DNA from: a bacterium HR27
Lineage (GTDB): Bacteria; Chloroflexota; Chloroflexia; Thermomicrobiales; Thermomicrobiaceae
Direction of reading: 5' to 3'
DNA: 7,754 nucleotides
NCBI GenBank assembly: GCA_002898975.1
Contig: BEID01000051.1
Span: 1-7,754 of the forward strand
Shown here: piece by piece, positions 1 to 5,430 of the stretch
Layout of the letters: every line of letters begins with the position of its first letter
Position numbering within the stretch: position 1 is the stretch's first letter
Made by a program: the position numbers and the translations under genes
The notes under the pieces: generated by a model
Seen by the model: only the letters and a program-made list of their open reading frames with translations
Database searches by the model: none
What the model was told of the DNA's origin: nothing

Positions 1-693
1 GAGTCGGACGTCGTCGACCTCGATCGGCTTGAATGTCCCGATACCGACGTGAAGGGTAAGCGGAACGATCTCGATACCCCGCTCGCGCAATTCGCTGAGC
101 AAACGCTCGGTGAAATGGAGTCCGGCGGTCGGGGCAGCGACCGAGCCGGGATGCGTCGCATAGACCGTCTGGTATCGTTCCGGGTCATGCAAGGGTTTCC
201 GAATGTAGGGCGGAAGCGGAACATGACCGTACGACTCGAGCCGATCAGCGATGATCGGCTGGAGTTCGACGACGACTTGGCCCCCGGTACGCCGCTCGAG
301 AATGCGGGCCGAAGCCGGATCAGCCGTTGTGCCCGCGCGCGGAAGGATAGTGACGACTTCCCCCGGGTGTAGCCGGCGCGCGGGTCTGGCCAGCGCGAGC
401 CAGACGCTCGTTCCCTCCAGCGGCTGGACGAGCAAGATTTCCACTTTGCCGCCGGTGCTCCGTTGGCCGAAGAGGCGAGCTGGCAGCACCCGAGAGTCGT
501 TCACGACGAGGAGATCGCCTGGGTCGAGCAAGCCGGGCAGTTCACGAAAAATGCGATGCTCGATGTTTCGGGTCGCCCGACGCACGACCATGAGACGGGC
601 AGCGTCACGAGGTTCGATCGGCTCCTGTGCGATCAGTTCTTCCGGAAGTTGATAGTCATATTCATCGAGCAGGTAGGTCAGTTCCTCGTTCAT
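1..693 (-). CDS. queA: S-adenosylmethionine:tRNA ribosyltransferase-isomerase, C-terminus cut by window edge
   Basis: QueA transfers and isomerises the ribosyl group of S-adenosylmethionine onto preQ1-modified tRNA, giving epoxyqueuosine, the penultimate step of queuosine synthesis at wobble position 34. I translated this minus-strand frame by hand: it is open for 231 codons from the ATG at 693 and leaves the window without a stop. The family is usually about 340-350 residues, so roughly a third is missing. Hallmarks in order are [22 protein letters not shown] near the N-terminus, [58 protein letters not shown] and [14 protein letters not shown]. An AGGAG lies about six bases before this ATG. 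An in-frame ATG four codons upstream overlaps that ribosome site and is less likely. The start lies 32 nt inside the end of ruvB, suggesting translational coupling; ruvB-queA is a common neighbour pair in bacteria. Confidence 0.95.
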   Translation of the reverse strand, partial: MNEELTYLLDEYDYQLPEELIAQEPIEPRDAARLMVVRRATRNIEHRIFRELPGLLDPGDLLVVNDSRVLPARLFGQRSTGGKVEILLVQPLEGTSVWLALARPARRLHPGEVVTILPRAGTTADPASARILERRTGGQVVVELQPIIADRLESYGHVPLPPYIRKPLHDPERYQTVYATHPGSVAAPTAGLHFTERLLSELRERGIEIVPLTLHVGIGTFKPIEVDDVRL

Positions 694-1753
694 CTCGCTC
701 CTCATGACGATCGACAAGCTGTTCCAGCGTCATCTGCCGGGCGGCGATCCGTTCCGCTGGATAGGAGATCCCCAAGTGCTCGTAGGCCCGTCGCGTAGCG
801 ATCCGTCCCCGCGGCGTGCGCTGCAGAAAGCCGAGCTGAATCAGGTACGGCTCGTAGACGGTTTCGATCGTATCAGCCTCCTCGCTAGTCGCAGCGGCGA
901 TGGTCTGAATCCCCACCGGGCCACCATCGAACTTTTCGACGATCGTCCGCAAGATCAGGCGATCGATGTCGTCGAGCCCGAGTTCGTCCACGGCCAGCCG
1001 ATCCAACGCTTCGCGGGCCAGGTCAGCGGTGATCGTTCCGTCACCGAGCACCTGCGCGTAGTCACGAACGCGCTTGAGAAGACGAATCGCGATCCGTGGC
1101 GTTCCTCGCCCGCGCCGGGCGATTTCCGTCGCACCTTCCGGCGTGATCGGCACCTGGAGGATACGGGCGGCGCGGCTGACGATCGCCTGCATCGCCGGAA
1201 GATCGTAGAAATCGAGGCGGAAGGTGGCACCGAAACGGTCACGCAAGGGTGAGGTGAGCAGTGCAAGGCGGGTCGTTGCACCCACGAGCGTGAAGCGGGG
1301 GAGCGAGAGTCGGACGCTCCGTGCGGCTGGACCCTTGCCGATGACCAGGTCGACCGCGAAATCTTCCATGGCTGGATAGAGTACCTCTTCGACGAGACGG
1401 TTCAGCCGATGAATCTCGTCGATGAACAGCACGTCGCCGGGTCGCAAGTTGGTGAGGATCGAGACCAAATCGCCAGGACGCTCGATTGCCGGTCCGCTCG
1501 TGATTCGGAGGTTGACGCCCATTTCGGCAGCGATGATGCCAGCGAGGGTCGTCTTACCGAGTCCAGGTGGGCCGTAGAAGAGCAGGTGATCGAGCGGTTC
1601 GCCACGTTCCTGGGCGGCCCGGATCGCGATAGCCAAACTTTCCTTCACCCGATCCTGTCCGATGTACTCGGAAAGACGGCGTGGCCGGAGCGACTCCTCG
1701 AGATGTCGCTCGGTGGCGTCCGGTTGCGGTGCGAGGATACGCGGTTCGGTCAT
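662..1753 (-). CDS. ruvB: Holliday junction branch migration ATPase RuvB
   Basis: RuvB is the hexameric AAA+ motor that, with RuvA, drives branch migration of Holliday junctions in recombinational repair. From the ATG at 1753 it is 363 residues, a little longer than the usual 330-350 because of a charged C-terminal tail. Visible motifs are Walker [10 protein letters not shown] (61-69), Walker [11 protein letters not shown] (107-116), sensor 1 GATTR (158-162), the arginine-finger segment PLRDRFG (169-175), sensor 2 [12 protein letters not shown] (217-228), and the C-terminal winged helix with [16 protein letters not shown] and [17 protein letters not shown] (about 277-317). The frame stays open upstream to a GTG at 1807. 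That longer start is rejected because it lies inside the predicted promoter and operator (1792-1820); a GGGGAAAG ribosome site precedes the chosen ATG. ruvA and ruvC are not in the window. Probably SOS-regulated. Confidence 0.97.
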   Translation of the reverse strand: MTEPRILAPQPDATERHLEESLRPRRLSEYIGQDRVKESLAIAIRAAQERGEPLDHLLFYGPPGLGKTTLAGIIAAEMGVNLRITSGPAIERPGDLVSILTNLRPGDVLFIDEIHRLNRLVEEVLYPAMEDFAVDLVIGKGPAARSVRLSLPRFTLVGATTRLALLTSPLRDRFGATFRLDFYDLPAMQAIVSRAARILQVPITPEGATEIARRGRGTPRIAIRLLKRVRDYAQVLGDGTITADLAREALDRLAVDELGLDDIDRLILRTIVEKFDGGPVGIQTIAAATSEEADTIETVYEPYLIQLGFLQRTPRGRIATRRAYEHLGISYPAERIAARQMTLEQLVDRHEERDERGTDLPAR

Positions 1754-1791
1754 CCAGCTTTCCCCGATTCGTTCGGCGTGTTGTCGACTCA

Positions 1792-1820
1792 AGCATATGG
1801 CGAACACGTGTTCGGATCAA
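1792..1820 (-). promoter_or_regulatory. ruvB promoter with LexA operator in the spacer
   Basis: Reading the minus strand, TTGATC (1820-1815) and TATGCT (1797-1792) are separated by exactly 17 bp. Each matches the sigma-70 consensus at four of six positions. The first hexamer overlaps the stop codon of the trm112-like gene. A start near 1785 would leave a leader of about 32 nt before ruvB. The modest match is typical of a regulated promoter; its main support is the ideal spacing and the operator fitted between the two boxes. Confidence 0.75.
1801..1814. promoter_or_regulatory. LexA (SOS) box upstream of ruvB
   Basis: CGAACACGTGTTCG is a perfect 14-bp palindrome. It fits CGAACRNRYGTTCG, the LexA/DinR box form known from Bacillus and, as GAAC-N4-GTTC, from Actinobacteria. 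It lies inside the 17-bp promoter spacer, immediately next to the -35 box and 47 bp before the ruvB start, so a bound repressor would block RNA polymerase. ruvAB genes belong to the LexA regulon in E. coli and B. subtilis, which supports the assignment. No LexA gene is in the window, so binding is inferred. Confidence 0.82.
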
Positions 1821-2008
1821 GGGCTCTTGTCGGGTGGTAGTTCTGCTTCGTCGACGAGCAGGATGGGGATACCGTCTTCGATCGGATACCGGCGTTGGCA
1901 GGAGAGACAAACGAGGCGCTGCTCGTGCAGTTCGAGCTGGCCATGACAGGCAGGGCAGGCCAGAATCTCGAGCAACTCGGGATCGAGGGCTGCTTCCGAA
2001 TCGCGCAT
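1817..2008 (-). CDS. Trm112-like zinc-ribbon protein (UPF0434/YcaR type)
   Basis: This 63-residue protein has the classic Trm112 pattern: LEILACPACHGQLEL with Cys18 and Cys21, CLSCQRRYPIEDGIPILL with Cys34 and Cys37, then an acidic tail. The four cysteines should bind one zinc ion, and the YPIxDGIPILL strand is the family signature. In eukaryotes and archaea Trm112 activates methyltransferases acting on tRNA, rRNA and release factors. The bacterial short forms are mostly uncharacterised, so no partner is claimed. The ATG at 2008 has a strong GGAGG eight bases upstream. The gene lies 39 bp after the TPR gene on the same strand and its stop codon overlaps the predicted ruvB -35 box. Cytoplasmic, with no signal peptide or membrane segment. 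Confidence 0.88.
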   Translation of the reverse strand: MRDSEAALDPELLEILACPACHGQLELHEQRLVCLSCQRRYPIEDGIPILLVDEAELPPDKSP

Positions 2009-2047
2009 ACGCTGGCCTCCGTTCGGTTCGTCCGTGATGATACCAGT

Positions 2048-2596
2048 CTACGGCTGGGCGAGTTCTTGCAGGCGTTGGCGGGCGAGACGCGCGTAAGGAT
2101 CGTCACCAGCCCGTGCGGCGCGCTCGTACCAGTTGCGTGCAGCGGCGAGATCCGGGGGAGTCCGTCGTTCGGCTACTTGGCCCAGGAGATAAAGCACTTG
2201 GGGGTTCTCAGGGGAGAGCTCCAGGGCATGCCGTAATTGTGCTTCGGCGTCGGCGAGGTAGCCGCTGGCGAGGAGCGCTTGCGCGTAACTGAGGCGCACG
2301 GTCAGATCGTCAGGGCGAAGCTGGGTGGCTTTGTCGAAGAGGGGAATCGCGTCGCGGATGCGTCCGGCATGTGCGTACAGATCAGCGAGTACGACGAGCG
2401 TCTCGGCATCGTCAGGCTGAGCGGTCAGTGTTGCCTCGAGGTAGGTGGCGAGCTGACCTGGTACGGCAGTCGTCGGCATGACAACCTCGTCACGCGCTGA
2501 AGGATGCTGCTGGCAAGTCGCAAGGGGTACGAGCGCGACGAGGACCACGATGATGAGCAGCAGTCCGAGGAGGGCGATGCCGCGGTGGTGCTTCAT
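2048..2596 (-). CDS. Membrane-anchored or lipoprotein TPR-repeat protein
   Basis: From the ATG at 2596 the product is 182 residues. A short basic start (MKHHR) is followed by a strong hydrophobic stretch (about residues 7-27) ending in LATC, with Cys28. This could be a lipobox with an unusual Thr at -1, or simply a signal anchor. After a linker come three tetratricopeptide repeats at about 62-95, 96-129 and 130-165, with typical TPR patterns such as ADLYAHAGRIRDAIPLFDKA and YAQALLASGYLADAEAQLRHAL and the helix-ending prolines in QPDD, RPDD and SPEN. It is probably an extracytoplasmic scaffold for a protein complex. The repeats resemble the TPR part of CcmH/CycH-type cytochrome c assembly proteins, but no cytochrome genes are nearby, so function is unknown. 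The frame extends to a TTG at 2623, rejected because it lies in the tRNA-His terminator. The ribosome site is weak (GGATGG). Confidence 0.85.
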   Translation of the reverse strand: MKHHRGIALLGLLLIIVVLVALVPLATCQQHPSARDEVVMPTTAVPGQLATYLEATLTAQPDDAETLVVLADLYAHAGRIRDAIPLFDKATQLRPDDLTVRLSYAQALLASGYLADAEAQLRHALELSPENPQVLYLLGQVAERRTPPDLAAARNWYERAARAGDDPYARLARQRLQELAQP

Positions 2597-2621
2597 CGGT
2601 CCATCCAGCCCGAGATGGGGC

Positions 2622-2651
2622 AACGAAAAGCCCCGGCTTAGCCGGGGCTTT
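2622..2651 (-). terminator. Intrinsic terminator after tRNA-His
   Basis: On the minus strand, directly after the encoded CCA end of tRNA-His, an 11-bp perfect stem (AAAGCCCCGGC / GCCGGGGCTTT, 2627-2637 with 2641-2651) closes on a three-base loop. It runs into TTTTCGTTG. The outermost stem base touches the tRNA 3' end. The T-run is short (four), so some readthrough into the TPR gene 25 bp further on is possible. Confidence 0.8.
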
Positions 2652-2727
2652 GGGGTGCCTCACGGGGCTCGAACCCGTAACCACTGGATCCACAGTCCAG
2701 CGCTCTGCCAATTGAGCTAGAGGCACC
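2651..2727 (-). tRNA. tRNA-His (anticodon GTG), CCA encoded
   Basis: The complete cloverleaf reads on the minus strand. The acceptor stem is GTGCCTC/GAGGCAC, with the histidine-specific extra G at -1 (2727) facing discriminator C73 (2654). The D arm is GCTCAATTGGCAGAGC. The anticodon stem CTGGA/TCCAG encloses loop CTGTGGA with anticodon GTG, and the T arm is ACGGGTTCGAGCCCCGT. CCA is encoded in the gene (2653-2651). It is the last gene of a tRNA-Leu, rnpB, tRNA-His transcription unit, 20 nt after the RNase P RNA and directly followed by a terminator. Confidence 0.97.
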
Positions 2728-2747
2728 ACGTCGAAAGAGAAAGAAAC

Positions 2748-3111
2748 GAGCGATGTCGAGCGAGTAAGCCGAGTTCTGTTCTTGGCGGTCATCTCTCTCG
2801 CACGTGGCTTCGGAGCCACGTACGGTCGCTTCGTCACCTCCGCGACTGCTCTCAACCTCGGGCCTCGGCGAGCAACCTGATAGCGGCCCGATCGGAGATT
2901 GCTGCGGGGAGGATTGCCCTTTTCACCCCGGGCTCTGCCCGGTCATCGTCTCTGTTGCTCTCACGCCGGGATAGCCCGACGTGCCGGTCTGGACTGTCAG
3001 CGGCGCCGGTCTCCGCTGCCCTGGGTTCACCCCAGGCACCTTGCTCTGTGCAGCTCGGACTTTCCTCTGGCACAAGGACGGTGCCAGCGACCGCCCTGCC
3101 CGACATCGCTC
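2748..3111 (-). ncRNA. rnpB: RNase P RNA (catalytic subunit)
   Basis: This is the ribozyme that removes 5' leaders from tRNA precursors. On the minus strand the universal blocks appear in order: GAGGAAAGTCCGAGCT (around 3066-3051), GGGGTGAAAAGGGCAA (2929-2914) and ACAGAACTCGGCTTAC (2779-2764). The ends were set by helix P1, where GAGCGATGTCG (3111-3101) pairs perfectly with CGACATCGCTC (2758-2748) over 11 bp. This gives about 364 nt, a normal length. Other visible hairpins are CTGGCAC/GTGCCAG (P3 region, 3067-3087), CCGGGC-AGA-GCCCGG near 2928-2942, and an 8-bp stem at 2802-2821. Several open frames cross this gene but none is credible as protein. A distinct Chloroflexi-type RNase P RNA architecture has been described; I did not fold this one fully enough to assign a class. 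Exact ends may differ by a few bases. Confidence 0.96.
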
Positions 3112-3112
3112 A

Positions 3113-3132
3113 CGGTGGCGTTCGAACCACCG
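3113..3132. repeat. Hairpin in the tRNA-Leu/rnpB spacer
   Basis: CGGTGG (3113-3118) and CCACCG (3127-3132) form a 6-bp stem around the eight-base loop CGTTCGAA. It occupies most of the 30-nt spacer between the 3' end of tRNA-Leu and helix P1 of rnpB. There is no T-run, so it does not look like a terminator. It could be a processing signal for separating the two RNAs. The TTCGAAC element recalls a T-loop, but the flanking stem does not fit a T arm. Confidence 0.45.
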
Positions 3133-3141
3133 GACCGGCGG

Positions 3142-3225
<84 letters not shown>

Positions 3226-3229
3226 ACGT

Positions 3230-3248
3230 CGAGCGGCATCGCCGCTCG
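3230..3248. repeat. Leader hairpin before tRNA-Leu
   Basis: CGAGCGGC (3230-3237) and GCCGCTCG (3241-3248) form a perfect 8-bp stem with loop ATC, lying between the -10 box and the tRNA 5' end. The same 8-mer CGAGCGGC recurs at 3266-3273, upstream of the -10 box, so the central arm has two possible partners. It could shape the precursor for 5' cleavage, or act as an operator-like site. The structure is certain from the sequence; its role is not. Confidence 0.6.
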
Positions 3249-3256
3249 CAACGCAG

Positions 3257-3286
3257 AGTATAACACGAGCGGCGGGATCCGAGCAA
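3257..3286 (-). promoter_or_regulatory. Promoter of the tRNA-Leu/rnpB/tRNA-His unit
   Basis: On the minus strand, TTGCTC (3286-3281) and TATACT (3262-3257) are 18 bp apart. The -10 box matches consensus at five of six positions, the -35 box at three. Start is predicted near 3250, about 25 nt before tRNA-Leu. No comparable promoter was found in the short spacers before rnpB or tRNA-His, so this one probably drives all three RNAs. The upstream antiporter gene ends only about 40 bp before it, with no clear terminator. Confidence 0.7.
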
Positions 3287-3328
3287 GGGGTAGCGGTGCG
3301 ACAGATTCCAACCGGGAGGGAGCAGACG

Positions 3329-5050
3329 CTACTCTCCGATTGACGCCTCCTCCTCGTAGTAGTCGACGCGTCGCGCAGACACGATCGCTTGAATCTCTTG
3401 CATGCTGATCCCGAAGCGATGCAGTGTGTGCCGAATCATTTCCAGGCCGGCCTCGAAACTCGGATGCACCACCTCGGTCGCCCCCGCTTCGACCAATCGG
3501 GCCACGAAGGCGCGCCGATCGGCCCGCGCGATGATATCCAGAGTCGGATTCATCGCGCGGGCGAGACGCACGGCTGTTTCTGCCGCGAAGGCGTCGGGAA
3601 TGGCCACGACAAAGACGCGGGCTGTCGGTATACCGGCCGCCAGCAGGACCTGCTCGTTGGCAACATCACCGTAAATGGCTTCGATGCCGCTCTGCCGCAG
3701 TTCGCGGACGAGGACCGGGTCGCGATCGATGACGACGAAGCGAAAGCGGCGTCGTTGGAGTGCCCGCCCCACTTCCCGGCCGGAACGACCATAACCGGCG
3801 ATCACGACGTGTCCGCGCAAGCTGGAGGTCGGTGGTCGTTCGCCTTCCTGAAGTGCAGGAGGACGGGCAAAGATACGGAGCGGCGGTTCCAGAAGCCAGC
3901 GGGCGCGTTCGACCAGAGTGAGAAGAACGGTGTTGAGCAGAAGGGAACCGATCGCAGCGCCGATCATCGCATTGTAGATCATGTGATCGATGATACCGAC
4001 CTGCAGTGCGAGAAGTCCGAGGACGAAGGAGAACTCGCCGATCTGGGCGAGGAACGCCCCGGAGCGGAGAGCGATGGTTGGCGGGTACCCGAGGAGCGTG
4101 ACGACCAGGGCAGCCAGAAACCCTTTGATCACGGTGACCGTCACGAGGATCGTCAACGCGAGTGGCCAGACTTCGAGGAGCCCCGCCGGATCGGCGAGGA
4201 GACCGAGGCCAGCGAAGAACATGACACCGAAGACGTCACGAAGCGGGAGCACGCCGCCGAGCACCTGATAGGAGAATTCTGACTCCGAGACAACGATCCC
4301 TGCCAGAAATGCACCGAGCGCGAACGAGAGTCCAGCCCACTCGCTTCCCACGGCCGTGCCGATCGCGAAAAAGACGACACTGAGCAGGAACAGCTCGCGC
4401 GATCCGAGACGAGCGATATGGAACAAGAGGGCTGGCACAACCCGAATGCCGAGGACCGTGATCAGGATGAGTGCAGCGGCTGCGATCAGCAGCGACTTGC
4501 CGATCGAGAGTGCGACCGTGCGAGTATCCGACCCAGTCAGGGCCGGTATCATCGCGACGAGCGGTATCACCGCGATGTCTTGCGCGAGGAGTATCGCCGC
4601 GGTCGGCCGTGCCGCCGGTTGGGCGAGCGTTCCCCGCAATTCCATCAGGGTGAAACCGATCACCGAGCTCGAGATGGCAGACAATTCGGCCAGAACGAAC
4701 GCTTGCGCGGTCGTCATACCGATTGCCCGGTAGATCGCCCACGCGACTAGGAGCGTGAACCCGAGCTGGAGGAGGCCACCGCGAATGACGATCTTCCGCA
4801 ACTCCACCAGTTCCCGGAAGGAAAAGTGGACGCCGAGCGAGAACATGAGAAAGGTGACACCGAAGTCGGCGAAGGCTTGCACGACCTCCGGTTCGATCGT
4901 GCCGAACCGCTCGAGGACTCGGCTGATGACCAGCCCGGCCAAGAGGTAGCCCATGATGACCGGCTGGCGTAAGCGTGCTGCTACCAAGCCGAACACGATG
5001 GCCGTACCGGCAATGATAATGAAGAGGAGAAAGATGACTTCGCGCTCCAC
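3329..5050 (-). CDS. Kef/CPA2-family cation:proton antiporter with TrkA-N (RCK) domain
   Basis: This is a predicted inner-membrane monovalent cation/proton antiporter, most like KefB/KefC and related CPA2 exchangers. From the GTG at 5050 it has 573 residues. Residues about 5-385 form the hydrophobic Na/H-exchanger domain, with the CPA2 hallmark Gln-Asp in LLAQDIAVIPL (Q157, D158) and the conserved GEFSFVLGLLALQ (338-350). Residues about 412-540 form the cytoplasmic Rossmann domain with nucleotide motif GYGRSG (419-424) and an acidic D442 after the second strand, as in NAD(H)-binding RCK domains. There is no separate TrkA-C domain. The frame runs upstream to 5191, but that extension is Arg/Pro/Cys-rich and unlike a membrane protein start; GGAGG four bases before the GTG supports the shorter form. 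Ion specificity (K+ or Na+) cannot be told from sequence. It stands alone, divergent from alaS. Confidence 0.92.
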   Translation of the reverse strand: MEREVIFLLFIIIAGTAIVFGLVAARLRQPVIMGYLLAGLVISRVLERFGTIEPEVVQAFADFGVTFLMFSLGVHFSFRELVELRKIVIRGGLLQLGFTLLVAWAIYRAIGMTTAQAFVLAELSAISSSVIGFTLMELRGTLAQPAARPTAAILLAQDIAVIPLVAMIPALTGSDTRTVALSIGKSLLIAAAALILITVLGIRVVPALLFHIARLGSRELFLLSVVFFAIGTAVGSEWAGLSFALGAFLAGIVVSESEFSYQVLGGVLPLRDVFGVMFFAGLGLLADPAGLLEVWPLALTILVTVTVIKGFLAALVVTLLGYPPTIALRSGAFLAQIGEFSFVLGLLALQVGIIDHMIYNAMIGAAIGSLLLNTVLLTLVERARWLLEPPLRIFARPPALQEGERPPTSSLRGHVVIAGYGRSGREVGRALQRRRFRFVVIDRDPVLVRELRQSGIEAIYGDVANEQVLLAAGIPTARVFVVAIPDAFAAETAVRLARAMNPTLDIIARADRRAFVARLVEAGATEVVHPSFEAGLEMIRHTLHRFGISMQEIQAIVSARRVDYYEEEASIGE

Positions 5051-5095
5051 CGATCCTCCGTATCTGCATAGTGCCGCCCTGCGGCGACCGGTTGC

Positions 5096-5124
5096 AGCAT
5101 AGCAGCCGCGTGGCTGCTCACGAA
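5096..5124 (-). promoter_or_regulatory. Possible antiporter promoter (extended -10)
   Basis: On the minus strand TGCTATGCT gives an extended -10 (TGnTATGCT, hexamer 5101-5096). The only -35 candidate at 17 bp is the poor TTCGTG (5124-5119). A perfect 7-bp hairpin, AGCAGCC/GGCTGCT with four-base loop (5101-5118), occupies the spacer and could be an operator. The leader to the GTG start would be about 40 nt. The -10 hexamer is the same as at the ruvB promoter. Confidence 0.35.
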
Positions 5125-5156
5125 GTGCTGGTGGAGGCATGGTCCGGAAGGTGAGC

Positions 5157-5197
5157 CTCCCGGGACTGCGCTCCGTGCAGCACAGCGTCACCGGGAG
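5157..5197. repeat. Interrupted inverted repeat in the alaS/antiporter intergenic region
   Basis: CTCCCGG (5157-5163) pairs with CCGGGAG (5191-5197). Inside, GCGCT (5168-5172) can pair with AGCGT (5184-5188) using one G-U pair, giving a two-part stem on the plus strand. No T-run follows, so it is not an intrinsic terminator. It lies upstream of the alaS promoter and within the upstream region of the antiporter gene. Role unknown. Confidence 0.4.
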
Positions 5198-5279
5198 TGG
5201 CTGTTGGCAGGCAAGTGTTCGTTAGGTCACCGCTGCGTTCGTGTTGCTCGTCGAGAGGTTCGGTCGGTGAGCGAACGAC

Positions 5280-5308
5280 TTGACGCGGCCGGGTGTCCGT
5301 ACCATACT
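5280..5308 (+). promoter_or_regulatory. alaS promoter
   Basis: TTGACG (5280-5285) and CATACT (5303-5308) are separated by exactly 17 bp, matching the -35 consensus at five of six and the -10 consensus at four of six. Start is predicted near 5315, leaving a leader of about 115 nt before the alaS ATG. A perfect palindrome begins at the base after the -10 box and covers the predicted start. Confidence 0.7.
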
Positions 5309-5320
5309 GTGTACGTACAC
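5309..5320. promoter_or_regulatory. Perfect palindrome at the alaS transcription start (possible operator)
   Basis: GTGTACGTACAC is a perfect 12-bp palindrome abutting the -10 box and spanning the predicted start. Its position would suit a repressor. E. coli alanyl-tRNA synthetase is known to repress its own gene by binding a palindrome that flanks the start site; whether the same happens here is inference. As RNA the palindrome has no room for a loop, so a DNA-binding role is more likely than a hairpin. Confidence 0.45.
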
Positions 5321-5430
5321 CTTGTGCGTGGAGGCGGTCGCTGCTCTCCAGTAGAATCGGGCTGCTGATGCGAGCACGCTTTGTGAGCGAACCGGGAGCG
5401 GACGTCACCGGCTGCAGGGCAGGGAGTTCG

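Larger units (their letters stand above)
5051..5430. other. 380-bp divergent intergenic region between the antiporter gene and alaS
   Basis: I see no convincing protein gene here. The region holds a possible antiporter promoter with a hairpin (5096-5124), a long interrupted inverted repeat (5157-5197), the alaS promoter (5280-5308) with a palindrome at its start site, and a leader of about 115 nt. I looked for a T-box leader, common before aminoacyl-tRNA synthetase genes in Firmicutes and Actinobacteria, and did not find its conserved TGGNACCGCG element. Confidence 0.8.

Noticed and set aside
1754..1807. 18-residue N-terminal extension of RuvB from a GTG
   Set aside because: It begins inside the predicted LexA box and spans the -10 box; the ATG at 1753 gives the normal RuvB N-terminus and has its own ribosome site.
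3287..3328. Terminator after the antiporter gene
   Set aside because: Only an imperfect, widely spaced TAGCG/CGCTA pairing without a T-run; not supportable.
5051..5191. 47-residue N-terminal extension of the antiporter
   Set aside because: The extension is Arg/Pro/Cys-rich, unlike family N-termini, and a GGAGG sits just before the GTG at 5050.
5139..5225. 28-codon open frame starting ATGGTCCGG upstream of alaS
   Set aside because: GGAGG is only one base from the ATG, no similarity is recognised and the region is dominated by inverted repeats.
5322..5357. Second alaS promoter using TTGTGC and TAGAAT
   Set aside because: The spacing is 24 bp and there is no extended -10 element.
5315..5430. 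T-box riboswitch in the alaS leader
   Set aside because: No TGGNACCGCG antiterminator element and no terminator hairpin with T-run before the ATG.
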